Source of the DNA: an archaeon
GTDB lineage: Archaea; Thermoproteota; Thermoprotei_A; Marsarchaeales; Marsarchaeaceae
Length of the DNA: 34,501 nucleotides
Direction: 5' to 3'
Assembly: GCA_021800035.1 (NCBI GenBank)
Contig: JAJYZJ010000020.1
Location: 1 to 34,501 of the forward strand
Of the stretch, positions 7,907 through 18,180 are shown in pieces. Every line of letters begins with the position of its first letter. The first letter of the stretch is position 1. Under the pieces are notes generated by a model. The model was given only the letters and a program-made list of their open reading frames with translations. It did no database searches and was not told the DNA's origin. Position numbers and translations under genes: made by a program.

Positions 7907-9103
7907 TCAACATTCGACTGTGAGCGAATCAGTATCCCTCGGATATTTGTTCAGCCATTCCGCTGAGTCTTCGGTTATTATAATCGTGTCCGAGTGTCTG
8001 AATCCGCCGAGGCCAGGGAGATATATTCCAGGCTCACAGCTGAAAACCATACCCGGCTTTAACTCGCTTTCGTCTCCCACATCAAGGAACGGCGGCTCAT
8101 GCCCCTCAAGGCCCATGCCATGGCCCGAATGATGTCGTATAAGGTCGGTAACGGCGTAACTCTTTGCAACCGAGTACGACGCTTTGTCCGCTTCTGAACA
8201 CTTCGCACCCGGCTTTAGCGCCTCGAACGCGGCACGTTGCATCTCCAGGGCTATTTTGTGATACTTCCTTACACGTTCGTCAGGCTTACCCATGAAAACA
8301 TTTCTTTCGAGTTCGCTGTGATACCCATCGACATCCGCAGCCGCTCCCGTGCCAATAATGTCTCCCTTCTCAATTCTGCGTTCGATACTCACGGCATGCG
8401 GGAACGCAGAATTTGGACCTACTTGGCCCCTTATCCCCGCGTGCGCGATCAGGGGGCTTGCGCTCGTGCCTTTGAACGCGGGACCAAGCTCGGCTTTCAT
8501 CTTAACCGTGGCTTCGATAGAGGCTCTAGCCGAAGCCTCAAAATCATAGATTCCGGGGGAAAGATATTTCTGCAGAAGCTCATGCGCCACATGGCCCCAG
8601 CGTACAGATTCCCTGATACACTCGATTTCGTTCTGGGACTTGATCAGTCGCATGCTGTACAGTTTCTCCCCGACCGGTTTGAATGTTGTACCAATTACTA
8701 GGTCGGATAACAGCGGCCCCCTGTAGCCATATGGGCTAGAATAGAAAGCAGGGTTATCCACGCCGAGCTTATGCCCAACCATTCCTAGTTCACCCAGCCA
8801 AGAGGCGAACATTTTCATCGGATGCACTTCGCCGGGATAATCGGGATACGTAAAGATTTTTGTAACCAACTTGGTTTCATAGGGGATGTGTTCTCTTTCT
8901 ATGACTGGTCCAAAGAACGCGATTTCTCCGTTCTTCGGAACCACAACAGCCGCGGGTCTTTCCGTGGGAAGATATATGAGTCCGGCAAAGTACTTTAGAT
9001 TGGTTGCTCCGCTGAGATAAACTCCTTCTAAGTTTTCGGCCGCCATCAGTTCCCTAAGTTTTTCCAGTCTGGCGTTGTATTCGGAATCAGGAATCTTGAA
9101 CAT
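7907..9103 (-). CDS. M24 (pita-bread) family protein, creatinase-like, metal ligands mostly replaced
   Basis: Has the two-domain layout of the M24 family (Xaa-Pro peptidase, creatinase). His is kept in HHSGHGMGLEGHEPP and one Glu in FSCEPGIYLPG. The remaining metal ligands of the peptidases are changed: the first Asp site reads IIGTGAAADVDGY, the second Asp is Glu in GYHSELERN, and the last Glu is lost in GFRHSDTIIITE where peptidases have RxED. This is the pattern of metal-free creatinase-like members, whose enzyme hydrolyses creatine to sarcosine and urea. The ATG at 9103 (MFKIPDSEY) is preferred over ATG 9127, because a TATA-like AATATTTATA overlaps 9127 and lies ~28 nt before 9103. The nearby sarcosine-oxidase-like pair makes a C-N hydrolase role attractive but unproven. 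Confidence 0.85.
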   Translation of the reverse strand: MFKIPDSEYNARLEKLRELMAAENLEGVYLSGATNLKYFAGLIYLPTERPAAVVVPKNGEIAFFGPVIEREHIPYETKLVTKIFTYPDYPGEVHPMKMFASWLGELGMVGHKLGVDNPAFYSSPYGYRGPLLSDLVIGTTFKPVGEKLYSMRLIKSQNEIECIRESVRWGHVAHELLQKYLSPGIYDFEASARASIEATVKMKAELGPAFKGTSASPLIAHAGIRGQVGPNSAFPHAVSIERRIEKGDIIGTGAAADVDGYHSELERNVFMGKPDERVRKYHKIALEMQRAAFEALKPGAKCSEADKASYSVAKSYAVTDLIRHHSGHGMGLEGHEPPFLDVGDESELKPGMVFSCEPGIYLPGLGGFRHSDTIIITEDSAEWLNKYPRDTDSLTVEC

Positions 9104-9125
9104 ATCGCGCTCTACAGTACTCGCC

Positions 9126-9135
9126 ATATAAATAT
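9126..9135 (-). promoter_or_regulatory. TATA-like element deciding the M24-protein start
   Basis: ATATTTATAT on the minus strand overlaps the upstream ATG at 9125-9127 and lies ~28 nt before the ATG at 9101-9103. A message starting 25-30 nt downstream could not include the first ATG. Confidence 0.5.
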
Positions 9136-9196
9136 TGCCGGAATAAGCCCCGGGACGATTTGGGTCTTGCTTTAATCGGTTGAAATTGAGCTGCTT

Positions 9197-9718
9197 TTAT
9201 CTTTGTGCTCTAGGTTTTGAGCCGAGTATTTCGATTTGCGACCGAATTTTTTCCCGAATTTCTTTGGCCGCTTCTACGCTGCTGTATGCCTGCCTTGGCC
9301 AGAAGAAACCCCTCAGACCATCTTTGCGTCTTCTGGGGACGATGTGAATGTGAGTGTGCGGAACGCTCTGGCTGACTTTGTCATTCAGGGCAACAAAGGT
9401 TCCGTCGGCTGACATGGCTAGCTCAATAGCCTGTGCTACCAACTGAACTCTCTGGAACAGATTGCCCACGAGCTCATTGGGTAAGCTTTCCAGTGTCGGA
9501 AAATGTGTCATCGGAACTAGCAAGGTGTGACCTGGAAATAGTGGTTTCTCATCAAGGAAAGCAATCGAAATGGAGTCACGAAAGACGACCAGTCCCTTAG
9601 TTTCATCCGCAACGATTCTGCAAAACGGACACTTGCTCTTGTCAGGTTTATCTCGCTTTGACTTTTCCACGGGTTTGAACAGGCTCGAGTCTGAACCAAT
9701 GTAATTATCTAGAGACAA
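9197..9718 (-). CDS. HIT family nucleotide hydrolase/transferase
   Basis: Contains the histidine triad HTHIHIVPR, with the nucleotide-binding LDEKPLFPGHTLLVP region ahead of it. A Cys-x2-Cys pair (KCPFCRIV) at residues ~30-33 is a common partial zinc site in HIT proteins. Family members hydrolyse AMP-linked nucleotides or dinucleoside polyphosphates. The substrate is not predictable here. The 173-residue length includes a ~28-residue Lys/Asp-rich N-terminal extension from the TTG start; a GTG at residue 17 is an alternative. A TATA-like CATAATTAAC at ~9766-9775 overlaps the end of the upstream acetyltransferase, so the two may be separately transcribed. Confidence 0.92.
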   Translation of the reverse strand: MSLDNYIGSDSSLFKPVEKSKRDKPDKSKCPFCRIVADETKGLVVFRDSISIAFLDEKPLFPGHTLLVPMTHFPTLESLPNELVGNLFQRVQLVAQAIELAMSADGTFVALNDKVSQSVPHTHIHIVPRRRKDGLRGFFWPRQAYSSVEAAKEIREKIRSQIEILGSKPRAQR

Positions 9719-9767
9719 TGCAGTGGCCCTTGCCTCCCGATGCTTCTTGCAGGACTCAAAGTGTTAA

Positions 9768-10346
9768 TTATGCGTTCATCTCTTTTTGCTGTTCTTTCGC
9801 CGAGGGCAGTTCGATGGCCATCTCAACCTCATCGAAATAACGGCTTCCTCTTTTGATGGCCTTGGGCCGGATGCCGCAAACTCTGAACCCGACTTTTTCG
9901 TAGAGGCGTTTTGCTTCTGTGTTCGTGGAGAATACCGTTAGGTAAATCACTTCGAATCTGCCTGTGCACCTCGCGAGTGACCATCTCAGCATCATTTCCC
10001 CTGCACCACGCCCCCTGAAGCCACGTCTAACCGCGATTCCCAAGGTGGCTGTGTGGAATAGTGCAGGCCTCGTATCTCTCCTCCTGACTTCGCACATGCC
10101 CACTACCTTCCCCCCTGCAACTGCAACGCATGCGAAGGCTTTCTGTTCAAGCACAGCCGAATACAATTCTGCAAACCACCTCACTTCGGTCGCGAGGCTG
10201 GGCTTCTCGGCACTAAGCACAAGGCCAAGGTCCTCGTTATCCCTGAGCTCATCAAAATAGGAATAGTAGTTCTCTACGCAATCTTCCATATCTTCCCATC
10301 TCAGCTCACGCACACTCAGTTTGTCTCCAGTGGTTATAGAGTTCAC
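9768..10346 (-). CDS. GNAT family N-acetyltransferase
   Basis: An acetyl-CoA-dependent transferase of the RimI-like type. The core acetyl-CoA loop is seen in GIAVRRGFRGRGAGEMML (R/Q-x-x-G-x-G/A form), preceded by the beta-strand segment VVGMCEVRRRDT and followed by VFSTNTEAKRLYEKVGFRVCGI, the usual C-terminal Asn/Tyr motif. The length of 192 aa is normal. The start is GTG at 10346; a TATA-like GGTTATAACG at 10360-10369 sits rather close, so GTG 10313 (MRELRWED) is also possible. It lies head-to-head with tRNA-Leu. The acceptor substrate is unknown. Confidence 0.9.
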   Translation of the reverse strand: MNSITTGDKLSVRELRWEDMEDCVENYYSYFDELRDNEDLGLVLSAEKPSLATEVRWFAELYSAVLEQKAFACVAVAGGKVVGMCEVRRRDTRPALFHTATLGIAVRRGFRGRGAGEMMLRWSLARCTGRFEVIYLTVFSTNTEAKRLYEKVGFRVCGIRPKAIKRGSRYFDEVEMAIELPSAKEQQKEMNA

Positions 10347-10400
10347 AGTTGATGCGAGCGTTATAACCTAGCGATTAGCATATCGCCCCGCACGGAGAGT

Positions 10401-10408
10401 CTTAATAC
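10401..10408 (+). promoter_or_regulatory. TATA-like promoter of tRNA-Leu
   Basis: CTTAATAC lies ~31 nt before the tRNA 5' end, matching the element before tRNA-Arg. Confidence 0.45.
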
Positions 10409-10435
10409 TGGGGCAACGAGGACTGAGTTACTCGG

Positions 10436-10545
10436 GCGGGGGTGGCCGAGCATGGAAAAGGCGCGGGACTTAAGACCTCTATCAACCAGGCCGGTAGGAT
10501 ATCCCGTGCGGTAGCGCTACGCGGGTTCAAATCCCGCCCCCCGCA
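10436..10545 (+). tRNA. tRNA-Leu (anticodon UAA) with a 26-nt intron
   Basis: A class II tRNA. Acceptor GCGGGGG pairs with CCCCCGC, the discriminator is A, and the T arm is GCGGG-TTCAAAT-CCCGC. The variable arm is long. The anticodon loop CTTAAG/A is split after G37 by a 26-nt insert (10475-10500). Removing it restores the stem CGGGA/TCCCG and gives an 84-nt mature tRNA. Position 37/38 is the canonical archaeal intron site cut by the splicing endonuclease. CCA is not encoded. Confidence 0.95.
10475..10500 (+). other. tRNA-Leu intron at position 37/38
   Basis: A 26-nt insertion between G37 and A38. The ends can pair (CCT with AGG), consistent with a small bulge-helix-bulge precursor structure. 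The boundary is fixed to within one base by the repeated A. Confidence 0.85.
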
Positions 10546-10991
10546 CATGTTTCACATCACCCTTTCTGGTCCGTGCTAAGGACTGTGTTGAGATGATCTG
10601 TCTCGTTCAAAGGAGGGGAGGTACCTTGGTAGCTAGTATCAGTATGGGGGCCTTCGGCCGTGCATTACGAATGGGTCATGGTCTCAGGTTCTATTCCGTT
10701 CAAAGGGATCCGCTTGATCACGAGTAGTCTTCGACTCTGCCTCTTAGCTTAGAGAAAGTGTTAGACCCGACTCATGTGATGGCAGTCAAGGCAAAGGCGG
10801 GAACCAAAGGTGCTGTGGATGCTTTCAACACACTGGAATCAAAGCTCGACAGTCTTGGTGAACTCTTTGGTGTAGACTGAGTCAACGCTGCCGGATTAAG
10901 GATAGGCTTTGTGCCAAGTTCAAATGATGGAGTATCAAGGGCAAGAATCAGCCAGTGTGCATCAATGCAAATTATGTGTTCTATTACAAAC
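10546..10991 (+). other. intergenic stretch with eroded coding remnants downstream of tRNA-Leu
   Basis: No intact gene. One plus-strand frame at ~10566-10733 reads like a worn piece of a cob(I)alamin adenosyltransferase N-terminus (GAFGRALRMGHGLRFYSVQ resembles its LRAxGHGLxVxxxQ segment), but the glycine-rich P-loop is gone. After a TAG the same frame continues to the TGA at 10878-10880 and contains an ATG at 10779 (33 codons, ending LGELFGVD). This piece vaguely resembles the C-terminus of argininosuccinate lyases. Both similarities are weak impressions. Confidence 0.25.
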
Positions 10992-11387
10992 CTACTTGTT
11001 TACTTGTGAATAAATAACAATATTAATTTTTTCTGGCTCTACCTTGTTATTTTTTAACTGACGAAAAAGATCTGAGAGGTCAAGTTCTACGTCCCTTACC
11101 GTATTCGTGCCGGAATCATAAATGTTGACATGCGTTTCTGTTCTTGTCTCGTACCATCTCATTCCGTTGGCTTCAAACGAATTTATTATTCCCTTTCTTT
11201 CAAATAAGTCAAGAGTATTATAAACGGTTGACAGGCTAATTCCGGGTATAGCACCCTTGATTTTGGAATAAATCTGTTCCCCGGTTAAATGATGACCTGT
11301 AATAAAGGCGCTCAAAATTGCGGCTCTTTGCGGTGTGATTTTAATGCGATTTGCCTTTAATAGCCACAATGGATCCGTCTCCATCAT
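10992..11387 (-). CDS. Fur/PerR family transcriptional regulator lacking Cys and most metal ligands
   Basis: The N-terminal winged helix of the Fur family is clear: RIKITPQRAAIL followed by ISLSTVYNTLDLFERKGII. The C-terminal dimerisation domain is shortened and divergent: the usual HHHxxC region reads ETHVNIYDSGTNTVRDVE, and the protein has no cysteine, so it has no structural zinc site of the CxxC type. ATG 11387 (MMETDPLWLL) is preferred over TTG 11405 because the minus-strand TATA GTATAAATAA (11409-11418) is ~27 nt upstream of it. The gene is divergent from katG, separated by a perfect dyad, so it probably regulates katG and itself in response to peroxide (inference). Confidence 0.88.
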   Translation of the reverse strand: MMETDPLWLLKANRIKITPQRAAILSAFITGHHLTGEQIYSKIKGAIPGISLSTVYNTLDLFERKGIINSFEANGMRWYETRTETHVNIYDSGTNTVRDVELDLSDLFRQLKNNKVEPEKINIVIYSQVNK

Positions 11388-11408
11388 TTTGTACGTCTTG
11401 CTCAATGG

Positions 11409-11418
11409 TTATTTATAC
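11409..11418 (-). promoter_or_regulatory. TATA box of the Fur-family regulator
   Basis: GTATAAATAA on the minus strand is centred ~27 nt before ATG 11387. It would leave TTG 11405 outside the transcript. Confidence 0.6.
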
Positions 11419-11460
11419 CTTATTTTGAATCCAAACAAAATTTCATTATTAAACAATAGT

Positions 11461-13660
<2,200 letters not shown>

Positions 13661-14112
13661 GGTGATTGTCCGGGCGAGCCTGCATATAGTATAGGACCCT
13701 GATCTAGAATGTTGAAAGTTGAATAGGTTGTGCCGTAAGCCGATGCAAAACGACGCATTGTCATCGCGCCTCTTGATACTCCCATCATCCAAGGATTGTC
13801 TTCTGCGCCGCAATGCCATCACCGATCTTAATGTACAGAAGGGAAATTTGAAAGACGAGAGAGCTGAAAGCAGCCAACGGGAACCACACAGACCATAATT
13901 GAGCTTGCAATAATTATACCAGCTTTCAGCCATACCCATGTTAAGAAGTGACATCCTCTCATGCTGAAATGAGGAACCATGGCGCCCGCGTCACTTTTAG
14001 TTTTTATCAAGGCGCAACAGTGCATCATTTGTATTGGGTTCAACAACCAGACGCGTTTGCAGTCTTTTGTTTCCTCTGGTGTGTTTACATGGATCCAGAT
14101 TAACTATTACTG
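13661..14112. other. gene-free stretch downstream of katG
   Basis: AT-rich towards its right end. A minus-strand frame around 13830-14000 contains a hydrophobic run (LKAGIIIASSIMVCVVPVGC) that could be a leftover membrane segment, but it ends quickly and shows no family match. It is probably a remnant. Confidence 0.3.
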
Positions 14113-14900
14113 TTTTTGAGTTCCAGAAAAAGGGCGAGGAACCGAAACAGGTACAATGGAGAACTGGTTAAAAGAGAAGAAGGAAATCATTGCTTGAACC
14201 TGATTTTTATCTGGATAAAAAGGAGAGTTAAACAGGCTGAACGAGAAAGAGAAGGGGGTAAGGTAGATTCCTTCTTCAGATTGATCAATGATTATTATGG
14301 CTGGCTTAGAGTCGTTCAGGTCTGTCGCTTTCTTTCCTACAGGCAGGTGGAAGGGTTTCTGTGGATGTTCAAAGAACATTTAGACTTATTCAAAAGAAGC
14401 AGAACAGCTAACTATACAGCAAGGACAAAGAGTAGCAAAGGTGAAGGTGGATATTGACCCCAATGTTGATACCGGATAAAAATGTCATTATCGCGGTAGA
14501 TTCATCAGGAATCAAAGTTTCAAACAGCAGAGAAGAGCGGATAAAAGGAAAATGGAATGGTTTAAAGAGAAAAAAAATTCATCGAATTACGTATCGCTGT
14601 TAATGCAAAGATAGCAAAGAAACTAGCTATCGCTCATGGAGTTCATTTCAAATTACCTCGGTGCTATGCAGTACTTAACGACAAGTGAGAAAGAGATCTC
14701 TAAGAACGGTCCCGGATTAATTAGAGATAATTTAGCTCTGGATTCTTATTTACAACTTGTCAATAACTTCAGGTGTGGTGGAAGCATTGTGCCATTACGC
14801 CTGATCTCCTCTGGAACTTGGGACCGAGCCTCAGAGACTTTCACAGCGAAGATGGTCTTAGGATATTGTATGTTCTTCGTTTTTGTTTTTTAATGTTGTT
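14113..14900 (+). pseudogene. decayed IS5-like DDE transposase
   Basis: Pieces of one transposase occur in different frames. From 14116 the N-terminal part has YNGELVKREE and LSYRQVEGFLWMFKEHL, matching the YNEELVKRG and PYRQLEGFLR layout of IS5-type transposases. From 14463 a second frame gives VIIAVDSSGIKVSN, the first catalytic Asp region (VDSSGIKV). Near 14575 another frame gives FIELRIAVNAKIAKKLAIAH, like the KxHIAVDxKTK strand. A last piece at ~14710-14850 (LALDSYLQL) may be the second Asp region. Stops and frameshifts separate all parts, so the element is dead. I could not find terminal inverted repeats. Confidence 0.65.
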
Positions 14901-15040
14901 AACCTTAACCTTACTATCCCATTTGTACCAATCGCAGAGCAGTGGAATCATAGGTTGCATTAATGACAGAAATATTGTTTTTAACTGGAGCACTCTCAAA
15001 ATTTGACTATATCCATTGGATTGAGCGAGATAAAATATAC

Positions 15041-15048
15041 TTTATAAG
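15041..15048 (+). promoter_or_regulatory. TATA box of the MNT-HEPN pair
   Basis: TTTATAAG is centred ~27 nt before the ATG at 15072, a good leaderless-promoter arrangement. Confidence 0.6.
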
Positions 15049-15071
15049 TAACAAATATCTCTAAAGTATTT

Positions 15072-15803
15072 ATGAGCGAATGGCTACCAAAGTGGCTTGG
15101 CGAAGTCTATTCAAGACTCTTACTTCATTTCGGACAATCGCAATTCACGATTGAACGGGCGAGAAATATAGGTATCAAGAAACCAGCGGTGACTCTACCA
15201 AGGCTCGCAAAGTCAGGATGGATAGTAAGAGTCGCTAGGGGGAATTATGTAGTCTCTGAACCAATAGTGGCCATGATTTCGTGCTTTCAGTATGACTGGA
15301 GAGGTATGATAAAACAGAAGGAATACATCCCCTTGCTCGAGTTTCTTGTAGCTCGTTTGGTCGCGGGGTATGACAAGAAACTGCAGGGCTTGGTGTTGTT
15401 TGGCTCAGTTGCCAGAGGTAATGCAAAGCAAGAAAGCGACGTTGACTTGCTCGTCGTTGCGGAGGATATGCCTGAAAGGTATGGAGACAGAGTAAGAAGG
15501 ACACTTTCAATTCTGTCAGGCCTTGATGTCTTGAAAAGAGAGTTCTACTATAAGATGAAGCTATATCCAAAACTCGATTTGATACTTCTCGATGCAAAAG
15601 AGATGCAAGAACCCTACCCTTTCTTGCTTGACATAGTGAAGGAAGGCATAATACTCTTTGAAAGAGGCAGCTATGCATCAGGCATACTGAACAGTCTGAA
15701 ATCTGAATTCCAAAGAATGGGAGCAGTTCGAGTGGAGCGTCCAAACGGAAGGTGGCACTGGGAAATTCCTGCAGTGGGGCAAGCTAGGCATGGATATGCT
15801 TAG
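15072..15803 (+). CDS. winged-helix + minimal nucleotidyltransferase (MNT) protein
   Basis: Residues ~1-70 form a winged helix (ERARNIGIKKPAVTLPRL, then a wing GWIVRVARGNYVV). Residues ~100-180 form a polymerase-beta-type nucleotidyltransferase with GSVARGNAKQESDVDLLVV: Gly111-Ser112 plus Asp123 and Asp125, and a third acid at Asp169 in PKLDLILL, so the catalytic site looks intact. In MNT-HEPN modules this subunit can add AMP to the partner and silence it (known for the family). It overlaps the HEPN gene by 14 nt and has its own strong TATA box. It sits just after a dead transposon, as expected for a mobile toxin-antitoxin or housekeeping MNT-HEPN pair. Confidence 0.9.
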   Translation: MSEWLPKWLGEVYSRLLLHFGQSQFTIERARNIGIKKPAVTLPRLAKSGWIVRVARGNYVVSEPIVAMISCFQYDWRGMIKQKEYIPLLEFLVARLVAGYDKKLQGLVLFGSVARGNAKQESDVDLLVVAEDMPERYGDRVRRTLSILSGLDVLKREFYYKMKLYPKLDLILLDAKEMQEPYPFLLDIVKEGIILFERGSYASGILNSLKSEFQRMGAVRVERPNGRWHWEIPAVGQARHGYA

Positions 15804-16218
15804 ACTTGGCGCAGATTATCTCAGAGGAGCAAGGTCAAGGATAATGGATGCAAAATCAGCATTCAGAAGGAGTGATTATCCAGAAGTCGTAAGATATAGC
15901 CAAGAGGCTGTGGAGCTCTCGTTAAAGGCTTGTCTAAGGATAGTGGGGATAGAGTATCCAAAGGCTCACGATGTTAGTGATGAGCTGAAGTTTAACGCGT
16001 CTAGATTTCCTACCTGGTTTTCGACGGAAATTGAGGAGTTTGCAAGAATATCAACAGAGCTAGCCACTAAGAGAGCGGCCAGCATGTACGGAATTGAAGC
16101 AGCTGGCAAGGGACCGAGCGATCTCTTTGATAAGGAAGAAGCAGCACTAAGTTTGAGGGAAGCCAAGTTGGTATATGACAATTCTGAAAAGCTCTACAAT
16201 GAGTTGAAAGGACGATGA
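15790..16218 (+). CDS. HEPN domain protein, partner of the MNT
   Basis: A 142-residue all-helical protein. The HEPN core is seen in DYPEVVRYSQEAVELSLKACLR followed by GIEYPKAHDVSDEL, the usual Q-A-x-E-x-x-x-K and x-x-H-x-x-x-x-L pattern. The RNase signature Rx4-6H near the C-terminus of toxic HEPN proteins is not visible, so ribonuclease activity is uncertain. ATG 15790 lies inside the MNT gene (14-nt overlap), which suggests coupled synthesis and complex formation. Confidence 0.88.
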   Translation: MDMLRLGADYLRGARSRIMDAKSAFRRSDYPEVVRYSQEAVELSLKACLRIVGIEYPKAHDVSDELKFNASRFPTWFSTEIEEFARISTELATKRAASMYGIEAAGKGPSDLFDKEEAALSLREAKLVYDNSEKLYNELKGR

Positions 16219-16784
16219 CGTATCATGAGGAACGGGAGCCTGAACGCATCACATCAAGCACAACTTGGTTGAGCGAACGGCATTAACTACGTACTTAAGC
16301 CCTGAATCGAAGAAATGATGACGTCGCTGAATATCATATTCGATATTATTTTACGATGAAATCACTCGCGAGGAGGAACAGGCCTGAGAGGAGGTCGAGG
16401 CTGGTCAACGGGTAGAGGCCTCGGAGGGCCCGGCTCATCATGGTGCTGAACGGCGAACCCCTCTCTTCATGACGCTCCCCCCAGCAGATGACGCGGGTCA
16501 TGTCGGGGAAGAGGTCCATCACATGTTTCACGGAGCCGAGACTCACGGAGGATTTCAGAAAATGTGTCGGACCAAACGCCGATGGCGACCCAAAGCGATG
16601 GACGTTTAGGCGTTGATGAGAGCTCTGCAACACTGTTGCGAGCCGACAGAAGTATGTATCTGCAAGTCGTGACTGAATTATTCTTTCAGCTTTCAACTCT
16701 TTAACCATTGGGACAAAAATCTTTGGACAGAATTGAAATAACCGAGATTAAAACAGGAGTTTCCTTATTTCAGTATACCCATTT
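16219..16784. other. gene-poor stretch with a possible transposase scrap
   Basis: On the minus strand at ~16355-16500 the frame reads ERHEERGSPFSTMMSRALRGLYP and then LTSLDLLSGLFLL. This recalls the RNxVERWFxxxKxRTRxFYxxF tail of some archaeal DDE transposases. The similarity is weak and the frame has no matching upstream catalytic region. The rest contains nothing recognisable. Confidence 0.25.
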
Positions 16785-18137
16785 TTGAAATACTACTTAC
16801 TTTCTTGCTGGTTGAAGATACCCTTGACAAAAAACGCTACTTGCGTCATCCTAGTTTCTGTATTGTTAAGTCTCGTTGTTGGCGTGGTTGCTCTTCCAAC
16901 CTCCGCCCAGCAGGCTCCGCCTACGATATTTGTCAGTACCTCTGGAAGTGATACGACTGGCACAGGCTCCATAACCTCTCCATATGCCACAATTTCCCAT
17001 GCAATTTCTTCGGCTCCAAGCGGTGCTGTCGTTGTAGTGGAGCCTGGGATATACGACGAGATGGTCAACATCACTAGGACTGTGACGTTGGAATCTATGT
17101 CTTCAAACCCGTCCAACACGATTATCAACGCGACTGGAAAGGTGTATGGCATTTACGTGCTGGGTGCCAACTCCAATGGTACCGTGGTAGAAGGTTTTAC
17201 CGTGGAGCTAGCAAATAACCACGGAATATTAGTTCAAGACAGTTCCGGGGTCACGATAGAGCACAATGATGTTGTGAATAACGGAGTGCATCCGGTCAAT
17301 TGCCCCTCCCCTCCGGCTACTCCGACTGGCCCCTGTATTGAGGAGAATAAAGCAATAGAGCTAGTCGGAACGTCATATTCAACTGTAGTGGACAACCAGG
17401 TAATCAATAATATGGCCGATGGCGGCATTGGAATAGCAGACGATGGACCCATCAATCCAGGGGGCCTATCTCCGGGGATTCCAAATGCAGCAATTGGTAA
17501 CGTGGTCAGTGGTAATACTGTGATAGGGAATCTTGTTGGTTGCGGAATCGTGGTTGCGGCATACAATCCAGGTGAGGGAGTGATCAACAATATCGTCACG
17601 AATAATTATGTCATTAATGGGTTACCGGGGGGAATAGTTGTTGCAGCTGATGTTCCCCATACCTCAGCGATAAACAACACTGTAGCTTTCAACACAGTGC
17701 TAAACAACAAGATTCCTGGAATAATTGTCCATAGCAACACGCCTGGCGATGTTGTCAGCGGTACGGTTATAGAAGGAAACACAATCAGCGGCAACGGAGG
17801 GTTTGGACCAAAAACCACTGGGATAACGCTGATCGGACAGTTAAACAGCACAGCAACAGTTGTCAAGAACACACTCATTTTCGGAAATGTGATACGCAAC
17901 GAATTCTTTGGCATACTGGCGCTCAACAGCACCGCTACGGCTATCAATTCAGACAACAGCTTTGGTCCAACGGTAACCGTGCCTGTTTCTGGAGCTTCAA
18001 TAGCGACGCAGCCTACTTCCACGACTACAGTAGGGCAGGCGGGCACCGCCACAATTCTTTCGGTGTTCGCAGTCGTAATAGCTCTTGTGGCTGTGGGTAT
18101 CGGCATTGGTGTCTTGAGAAAAGGTCCTAGGTCCTGA
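16785..18137 (+). CDS. anchored extracellular right-handed beta-helix protein (NosD/PbH1-repeat type)
   Basis: An N-terminal signal segment (residues ~17-42, ending ALPTSAQ) is followed by a DUF1565-like start (IFVSTSGSDTTGTGSITSPYATI) and many ~22-residue PbH1 repeats rich in Asn ladders, such as NVVSGNTVIGN, NNIVTNNYVIN and GTVIEGNTISGN. A Thr/Ser-rich spacer precedes a C-terminal membrane helix (ILSVFAVVIALVAVGIGIGVL) and a basic tail RKGPRS. The protein should sit on the outside of the cell, tethered by its C-terminus. Such folds bind or cleave polysaccharides, but no catalytic residues can be assigned. The start is TTG at 16785; in-frame TTG codons at 16812 and 16821 are alternatives. 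Numerous N-x-S/T sites suit glycosylation. Confidence 0.85.
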   Translation: MKYYLLSCWLKIPLTKNATCVILVSVLLSLVVGVVALPTSAQQAPPTIFVSTSGSDTTGTGSITSPYATISHAISSAPSGAVVVVEPGIYDEMVNITRTVTLESMSSNPSNTIINATGKVYGIYVLGANSNGTVVEGFTVELANNHGILVQDSSGVTIEHNDVVNNGVHPVNCPSPPATPTGPCIEENKAIELVGTSYSTVVDNQVINNMADGGIGIADDGPINPGGLSPGIPNAAIGNVVSGNTVIGNLVGCGIVVAAYNPGEGVINNIVTNNYVINGLPGGIVVAADVPHTSAINNTVAFNTVLNNKIPGIIVHSNTPGDVVSGTVIEGNTISGNGGFGPKTTGITLIGQLNSTATVVKNTLIFGNVIRNEFFGILALNSTATAINSDNSFGPTVTVPVSGASIATQPTSTTTVGQAGTATILSVFAVVIALVAVGIGIGVLRKGPRS

Positions 18138-18180
18138 CCACCTCTGCCTACAGGAAGCAAACTTGAAACCGTCGGAAACT

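Noticed and set aside
8237-8701. 154-codon plus-strand frame
   Set aside because: Antisense to the M24 gene, which has clear family motifs.
15235-15744. 169-codon minus-strand frame
   Set aside because: Lies opposite the MNT gene, whose catalytic motif and promoter are clear.
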